From positions 434,001 to 498,000 of the forward strand of contig NZ_FNNJ01000001.1 of assembly GCF_900106565.1 (NCBI RefSeq): a stretch of 64,000 nt of DNA, read 5' to 3'. The DNA is from Lutibacter oricola (GTDB lineage Bacteria > Bacteroidota > Bacteroidia > Flavobacteriales > Flavobacteriaceae). Positions 1 through 9,105 of this stretch are shown here, piece by piece (within the stretch, counting starts at the first letter, position 1; each line of letters starts with the position of its first letter). The position numbers and the translations under genes are program-made. Below the pieces are notes generated by a model. The model searched no databases. It was not told the DNA's origin and saw nothing but the letters and a program-made list of their open reading frames with translations.

Positions 1-896
1 TCTTTAATTGATGCCCAGTCTGAGATTACAAAACCTTTATAGTTCCATTTACCTTTTAAAATATCTCTTTGCAGCATTTTATTTCCGGTAGCTGGTATTC
101 CGTTAAAATCGTTAAAAGCATTCATAAAAGTTTTAACATCTGCATCTGCAGCAGCTTTAAATGGAGGTAAAACTAAATTGTGTAAAAATGAATTACTCAT
201 ATCTACACCATTATATTCTCTACCAGACTCTATAAAACCATAGCCTGCAAAATGTTTTGCACAAGCTGCAATTGAGTTTTTTGCAGATAAGTCTTTACCT
301 TGAAAACCATTAATTCTTGCCTTTGCAATTAAGCTTCCTAAATACGGATCTTCACCAGCGCCTTCCATAACTCTTCCCCAACGGGCATCTCTAGAAATAT
401 CTACCATTGGAGCAAATGTCCAATTGATACCAGATGCTGAAGCTTCTGACGCTGCTACTTTTGCTGAATTTTCAATAGCTTTTAGATCCCAACTAGCACT
501 TTCTGCTAGCGGAATTGGACTTAAAGTTTTATATCCGTGGATTACATCAAAGCCAATTATTAAAGGAATTCCTAAACGTGTTTCTTCAACAACTATTTGC
601 TGAATTTTTTTATTTTCTTCAGCACCAACAACGTTAAGCATAGAGCCAACCATTCCAGATTTTAAATGCTGATATTTTGCCTCGGCATTTCCTTCTTTTG
701 GTGTTGGTCCAGTAACATCCCAAAAGCCATTGTACTGGTTCATTTGACCAATTTTTTCTTGCAATGTCATTATGTTTAGTAAAGAATCAACTTTTGTAGA
801 AATAGTATCCATAGATGTTTCTTTATTGTTTTTTTTTGAACAGCTTACAAATATTGCTAAACAGAGTAGAATGAAGGTGATTTTTTTTAAAAGCAT
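1..896 (-). CDS. Glycoside hydrolase family 3 beta-glucosidase lipoprotein (C-terminus cut by window edge)
   Basis: I translated the minus strand directly from the ATG at 896. The protein opens with a hydrophobic stretch ending in a lipobox-like IFVSCS, so it is probably a lipoprotein. It continues with GH3 N-terminal domain landmarks: LQEKIGQM, PLIIGFDVIHGY, FAPMVDISRDARWGR, EGAGEDPYLG, CAKHFAGYG and, at the window edge, GFVISDWASIK. The Asp in the SDW motif is the nucleophile position of GH3 enzymes. The reading frame runs open off the left edge, so the GH3 C-terminal domain and any Fn3-like tail are not visible. It lies downstream of the GH94 phosphorylase on the same strand but is separated by a strong hairpin, so it probably has its own promoter. 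A BglX-like role releasing glucose from beta-glucan oligosaccharides in the periplasm is the likely function. Confidence 0.9.
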   Translation of the reverse strand, partial: MLLKKITFILLCLAIFVSCSKKNNKETSMDTISTKVDSLLNIMTLQEKIGQMNQYNGFWDVTGPTPKEGNAEAKYQHLKSGMVGSMLNVVGAEENKKIQQIVVEETRLGIPLIIGFDVIHGYKTLSPIPLAESASWDLKAIENSAKVAASEASASGINWTFAPMVDISRDARWGRVMEGAGEDPYLGSLIAKARINGFQGKDLSAKNSIAACAKHFAGYGFIESGREYNGVDMSNSFLHNLVLPPFKAAADADVKTFMNAFNDFNGIPATGNKMLQRDILKGKWNYKGFVISDWASIK

Positions 897-967
897 AATT
901 GTTAAGTTATTTTAAAATTTGAAGATTGAGCAATTTTTTAGGTTTATTCGGTTTAATAATAATTTTA

Positions 968-1007
968 AAAAAAGGAGCTAGTTTTAAAAAAGTTTAGCTC
1001 CTTTTTT
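968..1007 (-). terminator. Intrinsic terminator between the GH94 and GH3 genes
   Basis: A perfect 13-bp inverted repeat (968-980 with 995-1007) contains the core GGAGCTA/TAGCTCC flanked by A-runs and T-runs, with a 14-nt loop. The A/T flanks make it potentially bidirectional. It follows the stop of the GH94 gene on the minus strand and would end or attenuate that transcript before the GH3 gene. Confidence 0.75.
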
Positions 1008-1026
1008 ACTTAAAACTTAATTAATA

Positions 1027-3462
1027 CTAACTCATTATTACGGTAATAACGTGTTCTTTATTTTTTGAAAGTATTGGAATTATGTTAGAGTCTATCTTTT
1101 CACCATTTACAATAATTTCTTTAATTCCTTTACTAACTTTATTTGGGTTTTTTACAGTTATATTGTAGGTAGCTCCTCTAAATTCTCTTGTAAATTTAAA
1201 TCCTTCCCAATGAGATGGAATACATGGGTTTATAGATAAACCATTATAATCTGGCTTTACACCTAAAATGTATTGAGTAATTGCATAAAAATTCCAAGAA
1301 GCTGTACCGGATAACCAAGAGTTTTTGGCTTCACCCGGTTTAAAAGCTTCTTTTCCTGCAATCATTTGGCAGTATACGTAGGGTTCTACTTTGTGTAATT
1401 CTGAAATTTCTTCTAAATAACTTGGTGTTATTTTGGAATAATAATCAAAAGCTTGATCGCCTCTTCCTATAATTGTTTCAGCAATCATTATCCAAGGATT
1501 GTTATGGCAAAATATACCACCGTTTTCTTTATAACCTGCGGGATATGTAGAGATTTCTCCATATTCTTCATAATATTTAGTAAAAGCAGGACTGTTTAAA
1601 ACAATACCAAATTCACAATCTAAATGTGTTTTTACTGAATCTAAAGATTTTTTTACCATGCCGTCTTCTAAACCAATTTCAGCTATAGAGCACCAACCTT
1701 GAGACTCAATAAATATTTTACCTTCTTCGTTTTCGTTTGAACCTACTTTTTTGCCATAATAGTCATATGCACGTAAATACCAATCTCCATCCCAGCCATA
1801 TTCTTTTACAGCTTCTATCATATTATCAACGTGAGTTTGAGCTTTTTTTGCTTCATCAGTTTTGCCAATAGTTTTACAAAGCTTTATAAATTCTTTTCCA
1901 TAAACTACAAAGAGCCCTGCAATCATTAAAGATTCTGCTGTTTTTCCTTTTTTGTTTCCTGTAGTTTGAAAAGATTCATTTGGATCGTTAGAGAAGCAAT
2001 TTAAGTTTAAACAATCGTTCCAGTCTGCTCTACCAATTAGAGGTAGTTTGTGAGGTCCTAAATTGTTTACAACATGATAAAACGAGGCTTTTAAATGATC
2101 GAAATGAGGCTTTGCTCTTGATATATCATTATCAAAAGGAACTAGTTCATCTAATAAAGAAAAATCTCCAGTTTCTTTAATGTATTCTGTTGTTGAAAGT
2201 ATTAGCCATAGTGGATCGTCGTTAAAATCTCCACCTAAAATTGCATTTCCTTTTTTAGTTAATGGTTGGTATTGGTGGTAACAAGATCCATCTTCAAATT
2301 GTGTAGAAGCAATGTCAAAAATTCGTTCTCGAGCTCTTTCAGGGATTTGATGTACAAAACCAATTAAATCTTGGTTTGAATCTCTAAAGCCCATTCCACG
2401 CCCAATACCTGATTCAAAAAATGAGGCAGATCTAGACATATTAAATGTAACCATACATTGGTATTGGTTCCATATGTTCACCATTCTGTCTAGTTTATCA
2501 TCGCCAGATTGAATGTTGATTTTTCCCAGTAAATTATCCCAATATCTTTTTAAATCGTTAAAAGCTGTATCTACTTTTTCAACAGTATCAAACTTTGCAA
2601 TCATTTCCTTTGCAGGTTTTTTATTGATTACAGATTTACTTTCCCATTTATTATCTTCATCAACTTCAATATAACCCAACATAAAAACAAAGTCTTTTTC
2701 TTCGTTAGGTTGTAATTCAATTTCAATATAATGTGATGCAATTGGAGACCAGCCGTGTGCAATTGAGTTTTTTGATGTTCCTTCGGTTACAGCATCTGGA
2801 GCGTCAAAACCATTATATAGTCCAATAAAGGATTCTCTATCGGTGTCAAAACCATTAATAGCTTCGTTTACAGAGTAAAAAGCATAATGATTTCTACGTT
2901 CTTTAAATTCTGTTTTGTGGTAAATAACCGAGTCTTCAACTTCAACTTCACCTGTATTAAAATTACGTTGGAAGTTTGTCATATCATCTTCAGCATTCCA
3001 TAGCGCAAATTCAATAAAAGAAAAGAGTTTTATAGTTTTTGCTTTAGATGACGTGTTTTTTAAACTTATTTTTTGAATTTCACCCCAAAAACCTAACGGA
3101 ATAAATTGTAAAACTTCAGCTTCTAATCCGTTTTTTGAACTTTTGAAATTAGTATAGCTCATACCATGTCTACATTCGTAGCTATCTAGTTCTGTTTTTA
3201 CTGGTTTCCACCCTGGAGACCAAATAGTATCTTCATCTTTAATGTAAAAATATTTTCCGCCATCATCTACGGGTACGTTATTGTATCTGTAGCGAGTTAA
3301 ACGTCTAAATTTTGCATCTTTATAAAAAGTATATCCACCACCAGTGTTAGATGTTAGAGAGAAGAAATCTTCGTTTCCTAAGTAATTTATCCAAGGGTAG
3401 GGTGTTCTTGGGTTTGTAATTACATATTCTCTGTTAGCATCGTCAAAATGACCGTATTTCAT
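1027..3462 (-). CDS. Cellobiose phosphorylase-like enzyme, GH94
   Basis: This 811-residue protein has no signal peptide and matches the usual length of GH94 cellobiose phosphorylases (about 810-820 residues). Visible landmarks are the N-terminal beta-sandwich opening ([19 protein letters not shown], then [12 protein letters not shown]), [14 protein letters not shown], the catalytic-site motif [12 protein letters not shown] around residues 478-486 containing the general acid Asp, and a C-terminal [11 protein letters not shown] segment. Family knowledge: phosphorolysis of cellobiose to glucose 1-phosphate and glucose in the cytosol. The gene lies 80 bp downstream of a GPH sugar symporter on the same strand, which fits uptake followed by phosphorolysis. 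Other GH94 specificities (cellodextrin, laminaribiose, chitobiose) are possible, but the sequence pattern and length favour cellobiose. Confidence 0.88.
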   Translation of the reverse strand: MKYGHFDDANREYVITNPRTPYPWINYLGNEDFFSLTSNTGGGYTFYKDAKFRRLTRYRYNNVPVDDGGKYFYIKDEDTIWSPGWKPVKTELDSYECRHGMSYTNFKSSKNGLEAEVLQFIPLGFWGEIQKISLKNTSSKAKTIKLFSFIEFALWNAEDDMTNFQRNFNTGEVEVEDSVIYHKTEFKERRNHYAFYSVNEAINGFDTDRESFIGLYNGFDAPDAVTEGTSKNSIAHGWSPIASHYIEIELQPNEEKDFVFMLGYIEVDEDNKWESKSVINKKPAKEMIAKFDTVEKVDTAFNDLKRYWDNLLGKINIQSGDDKLDRMVNIWNQYQCMVTFNMSRSASFFESGIGRGMGFRDSNQDLIGFVHQIPERARERIFDIASTQFEDGSCYHQYQPLTKKGNAILGGDFNDDPLWLILSTTEYIKETGDFSLLDELVPFDNDISRAKPHFDHLKASFYHVVNNLGPHKLPLIGRADWNDCLNLNCFSNDPNESFQTTGNKKGKTAESLMIAGLFVVYGKEFIKLCKTIGKTDEAKKAQTHVDNMIEAVKEYGWDGDWYLRAYDYYGKKVGSNENEEGKIFIESQGWCSIAEIGLEDGMVKKSLDSVKTHLDCEFGIVLNSPAFTKYYEEYGEISTYPAGYKENGGIFCHNNPWIMIAETIIGRGDQAFDYYSKITPSYLEEISELHKVEPYVYCQMIAGKEAFKPGEAKNSWLSGTASWNFYAITQYILGVKPDYNGLSINPCIPSHWEGFKFTREFRGATYNITVKNPNKVSKGIKEIIVNGEKIDSNIIPILSKNKEHVITVIMS

Positions 3463-3542
3463 ATTCTAAGTTTTGTAGCTATGTTAAGAGTGCTGTTTTG
3501 GTTAGAAACAGTGGTTTATTTTAATGTAGCTTAGTTGGTTTA

Positions 3543-4940
3543 TTACGTTGTTTGGTTTCTTTGTATTTTTAATTCTTCTTCAATCTTTTGCATTTTTTTA
3601 GTTGTTAATGGGTAGAATAGCAGGGCAACAATACCAATTAGTACAAAAAGTGCTGGTACAATACTCATGTTTAGTTTTATACCTTCAAGCATTTCTGTAG
3701 TTTTTATAGCAGCTTGACCATTGTAATTATAGAAGTTTAATACAGCTAGTGTTATTGCTCCTGCAACACCGCTACCAAATTTCATAGCAAATGTTCCAGC
3801 AGAAAATATTAATCCAGTTGCTCTTCTTCCGTTTTTATATTCAGAATAATCAGCTGTATCGCCAAGCATTGCAAAAAACAATATTGGTGTAAGTCCTGCC
3901 CCAAATTCAGAAATAATACCTAAAGAGAAAATTGAAATTACATCATCTGCATCTAACCAATACATTGCTGCAGCAGAAATTGCTGAAAACAATAAGGCTA
4001 AAATAAATAAGGTTCGTTTACCAAATATTTGAGTTAAAACTGGTGCAAAAAAAGTTGAAATCATTGAAATAATTAACAATGATAGTAGGTACAAACCAGC
4101 TAAACCATTTTTACCTCCCCAAGAAGATAGCCATCCAAAAGTATTATCAGTATCATTTACATAATGTGTAAAATAATACATTGCAGAACTTTGTTTTATA
4201 ATATTATAGGTAACAAATACAAAACCAATAAAAAGTAGAATTAACCAAGCTTTATTTTTAATTAAATCCTTTAAATCGTCTTTTATGTTTGAAGTGTTCC
4301 CGCTAATATCAGGTACTCTTTCTCTAGTTGTTAAAAATGTTATTAATGAAAACGATGCAAGAATAAATGCAAGTACATACATAGTATATTGGTAACCAAT
4401 GTTTGCATTACCATTTCCTAAATAATCAACAAGAGCAATAACTCCAACAGTAGCAATTATACCTCCAAAATAGGCTCCAAAAAATCGATATGAAGAAAGT
4501 TCAGTACGTTCTTTTAGATCTGAAGTCATAACACCCATTAATGCGGAATAAGGAACATTATTAGCCGTGTAAACTAAAATATAAAATATAGAAGTTGCGT
4601 ACGCCCAAATAATTTTACCTGTTAAGCCTAAATTAGGAGTTGTAAATTGTAAAATAAGTGCAATTCCAAAAGGCAAGGCTGTCCATAATAACCAAGGTCT
4701 AAATTTTCCCCATTTAGTTTTTGTTCTATCTGCAATGGTACCCATAATTAAATCGGTAATACCATCTCCAAGTCTAATAACCAAAAGTAAGGTAGCTACA
4801 GCTGCAGTTCCCAAACCAAAAACATCTGTATAAAAAATGGGTAAAAAAGGACCAATGGTTCTCCAAGCAATGTTTGCTGCGGTATCGCCCAAAGCATACC
4901 CTAATTTTTCTTTAATGGTTAATTTTTTACTGTTTAACAT
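3543..4940 (-). CDS. GPH-family (MelB-like) sodium/sugar symporter
   Basis: This 465-residue polytopic membrane protein has about twelve hydrophobic segments and the N-terminal signature KLTIKEKLGYALGDTAANIAW typical of glycoside-pentoside-hexuronide cation symporters of the major facilitator superfamily. A second landmark is the loop GTIADRTKTKWGKFRPWLLW (R/K-rich loop 2-3). The ATG at 4940 is followed by a short cytosolic leader before the first membrane segment. It is the first gene of a minus-strand pair with the GH94 phosphorylase, so the substrate is probably cellobiose or a related beta-glucoside. The cation specificity is not readable from sequence. Confidence 0.85.
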   Translation of the reverse strand: MLNSKKLTIKEKLGYALGDTAANIAWRTIGPFLPIFYTDVFGLGTAAVATLLLVIRLGDGITDLIMGTIADRTKTKWGKFRPWLLWTALPFGIALILQFTTPNLGLTGKIIWAYATSIFYILVYTANNVPYSALMGVMTSDLKERTELSSYRFFGAYFGGIIATVGVIALVDYLGNGNANIGYQYTMYVLAFILASFSLITFLTTRERVPDISGNTSNIKDDLKDLIKNKAWLILLFIGFVFVTYNIIKQSSAMYYFTHYVNDTDNTFGWLSSWGGKNGLAGLYLLSLLIISMISTFFAPVLTQIFGKRTLFILALLFSAISAAAMYWLDADDVISIFSLGIISEFGAGLTPILFFAMLGDTADYSEYKNGRRATGLIFSAGTFAMKFGSGVAGAITLAVLNFYNYNGQAAIKTTEMLEGIKLNMSIVPALFVLIGIVALLFYPLTTKKMQKIEEELKIQRNQTT

Positions 4941-5124
4941 TAATTATACATGTTTTTGGTTAAAGATTATACTCCAAAATTACTTTACTATGCTGAAGAG
5001 TTTTAATACTATTTTGTCTATTACAGAACAATTTTTATATCTTGAATGTAGATAGAATGTAACAATTTAGTTAACAATTATTAGAATTGAGGTACAGAAA
5101 AGGTAAACAATTAAAAGGTTTTTT

Positions 5125-5132
5125 TAGATTTG
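5125..5132 (+). promoter_or_regulatory. TAnnTTTG match just before queG
   Basis: TAGATTTG matches the Bacteroidota -7 consensus TAnnTTTG. It ends only 7 nt before the TTG start at 5140, so use would give an almost leaderless mRNA. No TTG is seen at the expected -33 spacing, so this is a weak candidate. Confidence 0.22.
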
Positions 5133-5139
5133 TAGCGAG

Positions 5140-6066
5140 TTGAAAGCTGCTAAAGAATCATATTCGGTATTAATTAAACAAGAAGCAAAGCGATTGGGCT
5201 TTGAATCTTGTGGCGTAGCTAAAGCTGAGTTTTTAGAAGAAGAAGCTTCTAATTTAGAGCAATGGTTAAAGAATGGTTTTCATGGGGAAATGAAATACAT
5301 GGAAAATCATTTCGATAAGCGATTGGATCCACGTCTGTTGGTAGAAGGTGCAAAATCTGTAATAAGTTTATCGTTTAATTATTTTCCTGAAGAAATTCAA
5401 AATAAAGAAACCTTTAAAGTTGCTAAATATGCCTATGGTGAAGATTATCATCAAATTATTAAAGCGAAACTAAATGAACTTGCTTTTTTTATTCAAAATG
5501 AAATAGGTGAAGTAAACGGAAGAGCATTTGTAGATTCGGCTCCAGTTATGGAAAGAGCTTGGGCTCAAAAAAGCGGTTTAGGTTGGATAGGAAAACATTC
5601 CTTATTAATTCAAAAAAATAAAGGGTCTTTTTTCTTTTTGGCTGAATTAATTTTAGATCTAGAATTAGAAACAGACACTCCTTTTAAAACAGACCATTGT
5701 GGTAATTGCACAAAATGTATAGATGCTTGCCCTACAGAAGCTATTTTACCAAACAATACCGTAGATGGTTCTAAATGTATTTCATACTTTACTATTGAAT
5801 TAAAAGATGAAATTCCTTCTTCAGTAAAAGGGAAATTTGAAAATTGGATGTTTGGCTGTGATATTTGCCAAGATGTTTGTCCGTGGAATAGATTCTCAAC
5901 ACCACATTCCGAAAAAAAATTTAAACCACATCCAGATTTATTATCTATGACAAAAAATGATTGGGAAGAGATTACGGAAGATGTGTTTAAAAAAGTATTT
6001 AAAAAATCTGCAGTAAAAAGAACTAAATTTGTTGGTTTACAGCGTAATATTTCATTTTTAAAATAG
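5140..6066 (+). CDS. queG: Epoxyqueuosine reductase QueG
   Basis: This 308-residue cytosolic protein has the two QueG hallmarks. The cobalamin-binding N-terminal half includes [22 protein letters not shown], where the Asp is the proposed proton donor. It is followed by two ferredoxin-like [4Fe-4S] clusters, [12 protein letters not shown] and [10 protein letters not shown]. Family knowledge: reduction of epoxyqueuosine to queuosine in tRNA wobble position 34. The start is TTG, because an in-frame TAG at 5125-5127 lies just upstream and there is no ATG between. The length is at the short end of the family (QueG is often 310-380 residues), lacking the C-terminal HEAT-like extension of longer versions. 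It is divergent from the sugar symporter and followed by maeB. Confidence 0.93.
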   Translation: MKAAKESYSVLIKQEAKRLGFESCGVAKAEFLEEEASNLEQWLKNGFHGEMKYMENHFDKRLDPRLLVEGAKSVISLSFNYFPEEIQNKETFKVAKYAYGEDYHQIIKAKLNELAFFIQNEIGEVNGRAFVDSAPVMERAWAQKSGLGWIGKHSLLIQKNKGSFFFLAELILDLELETDTPFKTDHCGNCTKCIDACPTEAILPNNTVDGSKCISYFTIELKDEIPSSVKGKFENWMFGCDICQDVCPWNRFSTPHSEKKFKPHPDLLSMTKNDWEEITEDVFKKVFKKSAVKRTKFVGLQRNISFLK

Positions 6067-6148
6067 AAGACTCGTAATGTTTTTTGTGTTTAATTAGAGG
6101 TTGTGTAACTATTATTTCGTTTTCGTAATAAAAAAGTAGAATTACACA

Positions 6149-6176
6149 TTGTATTATTGATTTATTGATAAATTTG
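6149..6176 (+). promoter_or_regulatory. Candidate Bacteroidota promoter for maeB
   Basis: A TTG at 6149-6151 and TAAATTTG at 6169-6176 are separated by 17 nt. They resemble the -33 TTG and -7 TAnnTTTG elements of flavobacterial housekeeping promoters. The ATG of maeB follows 22 nt downstream. Confidence 0.4.
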
Positions 6177-6198
6177 TTAGTGTAAACCTAATATTATT

Positions 6199-8502
6199 AT
6201 GAGTAAGTCCAAAAAAAAGAGCGAAGCTTTACGCTACCATCAATACCCAACACCAGGAAAAATACAAGTAGTGCCAACTAAAAAATATGCAACTCAAAAA
6301 GATTTGTCTTTAGCATATTCTCCAGGTGTAGCAGAGCCTTGTTTGGCTATTGAAGAAAATGAAGATGATGCATACAAATATACTGCAAAAGGTAATTTAG
6401 TAGCGGTTATTTCTAATGGTACTGCTGTTTTAGGTTTAGGAGATATTGGAGCTTTAGCAGGGAAGCCTGTTATGGAAGGTAAAGGATTACTTTTTAAAAT
6501 ATTTGCAGATATTGATGTGTTTGATATTGAAGTTGACACTAAAGATGTAGATAAATTTATTGAAACAGTAAAAAATATATCACCAACTTTTGGAGGTATA
6601 AATTTAGAAGATATTAAAGCTCCTGAAGCTTTTGAAATTGAGCGAAGATTAAAAGAGGAATTGGATATTCCTGTAATGCACGATGATCAACATGGTACCG
6701 CAATAATTTCTGCAGCAGCATTGAAAAATGCAGTAGAAATTGCAGGGAAAAAGATTTCAGAAATAAAAATTGTAGTAAATGGTGCCGGAGCAGCAGCGGT
6801 TTCTTGTACTAAATTGTATTTAGCATTAGGTGCTAAAATTGAAAACGTTGTTATGTGCGACAGTAAAGGTGTAATTAGAAAAGATATTGAAAATCTATCT
6901 CCTCAAAAAGCCCAATTTGCTACAGATAGAAATATTTATACACTAAATGAAGCAGTAAATAATGCCGATGTTTTTATAGGGCTTTCAATTGCCGATGTGT
7001 TTACACCAGAAATGTTGTTAACTATGGCAAACGATCCAATTGTATTTGCAATGGCAAATCCAAATCCAGAAATTGGTTACGACTTAGCAGTAAAAACAAG
7101 AAAAGATGTAATTATGGCTACAGGTCGCTCAGATCATCCTAACCAAGTGAATAATGTACTTGGTTTTCCATTTATTTTTAGAGGAGCTTTAGATGTGAGA
7201 GCAACTATAATTAACGAAGAAATGAAAATGGCTGCGGTGCATGCTTTAGCAAATTTAACGAAAGAGTCTGTGCCTGAGCAGGTAAATATAACCTATGGTG
7301 AAAAAAACATTCAATACGGTAGAGAATATATTATTCCCAAACCATTTGATACGCGGTTAATTACTGAAGTTCCTCCTGCAGTTGCAAAAGCTGCAATGGA
7401 ATCTGGAGTTGCAAAAATGCCAATTACAGATTGGGATGTATATAAAGAAGAATTAGCAGAAAGATTAGGTGCAGGTAGTAAATTAATGCGTGTGTTAACT
7501 TCAAGAGCAAAGGCAAATCCTAAATCTGTAATATTTGCCGAAGCTGATCATTTAAATGTGTTGAAGGCAGCTCAAATTGTATATGATGATGGTATTGCAA
7601 AACCTATTCTTTTAGGAAATAAGGAGGTTATTAAAGAGTTAATGAGCGAATTAAATTTTGAAGCTGATTTGCAAATTATTGATCCAAAATCTGATGAAGA
7701 AAAAGTAAGGCGAAATAAATTTGCTCAAATTTATTTTAAAAAACATAACCGTAATGGAATTACTTTATTAGATGCTCAAAAATGGATGCGTGAGCGTAAC
7801 TATTTTGCTGCAATGATGGTAAACGAAGGTGAGGCAGATTCTTTAGTTTCTGGTTATTCTAGAAGTTTTCCAACAGTTGCAAAACCTATTATTGAGCTTA
7901 TTGGAATGGAAGAAGGTGTAGAGCGTGTTGCGGCAACTAGTATTTTAATTACAGATAGAGGCCCTATGTTTTTTGCTGATACTGCGTTTAATATTAATCC
8001 AAATGCAGATGAATTAGTAATGATTTCAAGAATGACACATAGATTAATTAAATTATTTGGAATTGATCCTGTTTTAGCCATGCTTTCGTATTCTAACTTT
8101 GGTTCGGCAAAATCAAAATCGGCGAACAAAGGAGCCTTAGCAATAAAGAAAATTCATGAATGTTTTCCAGAAATTAATATTGATGGAGAAATTCAAGCAG
8201 ATTTTGCATTGAGTAGAACTATGCGTGGTGAAACATTTCCGTTTACAAAAATTCATGGTAAAAAAGTAAATGGCTTAATTTTTCCAAACTTAAACGCATC
8301 TAATATTAGCCATAAATTAATTAAAAGTTTAAATAAAACAGATATTATTGGTCCAATAGCTATGGGATTAAAAAAACCTGTTCAAATTTTACAGTTGGGT
8401 TCAAGTGTAGATGAGATTGTAAATATGGTTTGTGTAGCTGTTATAGATGCTCAAGAAAATGCGAAAAATAATAAAGATTATTTTACTACATTTGGATGTT
8501 AA
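6199..8502 (+). CDS. maeB: NADP-dependent malic enzyme with C-terminal phosphotransacetylase-like domain
   Basis: This 767-residue protein has the MaeB two-part architecture. Residues 1 to about 430 form the malic enzyme part, with LAYSPGVAEPC, GLGDIGALAGKPVMEGK, MHDDQHGTAII (metal and substrate site) and a Rossmann-like VVNGAGAAAV. Residues from about 440 to the end resemble phosphate acetyl/butyryltransferase (VIFAEADHLNVLKAAQ, PNLNASNISHKLIK). Family knowledge: oxidative decarboxylation of malate to pyruvate with NADP; the PTA-like domain is usually regulatory, binding acetyl-CoA. It is followed 15 bp later by ruvA on the same strand, the conserved order seen in many flavobacteria. Full length, nothing unusual. 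Confidence 0.95.
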   Translation: MSKSKKKSEALRYHQYPTPGKIQVVPTKKYATQKDLSLAYSPGVAEPCLAIEENEDDAYKYTAKGNLVAVISNGTAVLGLGDIGALAGKPVMEGKGLLFKIFADIDVFDIEVDTKDVDKFIETVKNISPTFGGINLEDIKAPEAFEIERRLKEELDIPVMHDDQHGTAIISAAALKNAVEIAGKKISEIKIVVNGAGAAAVSCTKLYLALGAKIENVVMCDSKGVIRKDIENLSPQKAQFATDRNIYTLNEAVNNADVFIGLSIADVFTPEMLLTMANDPIVFAMANPNPEIGYDLAVKTRKDVIMATGRSDHPNQVNNVLGFPFIFRGALDVRATIINEEMKMAAVHALANLTKESVPEQVNITYGEKNIQYGREYIIPKPFDTRLITEVPPAVAKAAMESGVAKMPITDWDVYKEELAERLGAGSKLMRVLTSRAKANPKSVIFAEADHLNVLKAAQIVYDDGIAKPILLGNKEVIKELMSELNFEADLQIIDPKSDEEKVRRNKFAQIYFKKHNRNGITLLDAQKWMRERNYFAAMMVNEGEADSLVSGYSRSFPTVAKPIIELIGMEEGVERVAATSILITDRGPMFFADTAFNINPNADELVMISRMTHRLIKLFGIDPVLAMLSYSNFGSAKSKSANKGALAIKKIHECFPEINIDGEIQADFALSRTMRGETFPFTKIHGKKVNGLIFPNLNASNISHKLIKSLNKTDIIGPIAMGLKKPVQILQLGSSVDEIVNMVCVAVIDAQENAKNNKDYFTTFGC

Positions 8503-8517
8503 TAGTCCAAGGTAAAA

Positions 8518-9102
8518 ATGATCACTCATATTAAAGGAAAATTAGTCGAAAAAAACCCTACCTATGTTGTTGTTGAAGCAGCGTCAGGTCTGGGTTATAT
8601 GTTACACATTTCATTAAATACTTATTCTAAAATCCCAGATTCTGAAGCTGTGTTTTTGTACACGCATCTTGCTGTAAAAGAAGATTCGCATACATTGTTT
8701 GGATTTATTGATAGTGTTGAACGCGAAATATTCAGGCTTTTAATATCTGTTTCAGGTGTTGGGCCTAGTATTGCACGTACTATGTTATCTTCTATGACAA
8801 CCGATGAAATTCAACAAGCAATCGCATCTGGAAATGTTGGTGTAATTCAATCTGTGAAAGGAATTGGGGCTAAAACGGCTCAAAGAGTACTTATAGATTT
8901 AAAAGATAAGATTTTAAAAAGCTTTGCTGTAGACGAAATTTCTACTACAGAGAGCAATACCAACAAAAATGAAGCGTTAATTGCATTAGAAGTCTTAGGT
9001 TTCAACAAAAAACAATGCGAAAAAGTTTTAGATAAAATTTTATTAGAAGATTTTTCAATGAGTGTTGAACTTTTAATAAAAAGGGCTCTTAAAAATTTAT
9101 AA
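8518..9102 (+). CDS. ruvA: Holliday junction DNA helicase subunit RuvA
   Basis: The 194-residue product has the RuvA layout: an N-terminal OB fold (MITHIKGKLVEKNPTYVVVE), two helix-hairpin-helix motifs (LLISVSGVGPSIARTML and IQSVKGIGAKTAQRVL), an acidic linker and a C-terminal three-helix domain (EALIALEVLGFNKKQCEKVL) that contacts RuvB. It acts in branch migration of recombination intermediates with RuvB and RuvC, neither of which is in this window. The gene begins 15 bp after maeB and ends 3 bp before sprA, so the three are probably cotranscribed. Confidence 0.95.
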   Translation: MITHIKGKLVEKNPTYVVVEAASGLGYMLHISLNTYSKIPDSEAVFLYTHLAVKEDSHTLFGFIDSVEREIFRLLISVSGVGPSIARTMLSSMTTDEIQQAIASGNVGVIQSVKGIGAKTAQRVLIDLKDKILKSFAVDEISTTESNTNKNEALIALEVLGFNKKQCEKVLDKILLEDFSMSVELLIKRALKNL

Positions 9103-9105
9103 GGT

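Noticed and set aside
4837..5055. 72-residue plus-strand ORF overlapping the symporter start
   Set aside because: It overlaps the well-supported minus-strand symporter and the divergent promoter gap, and shows no recognisable protein pattern.
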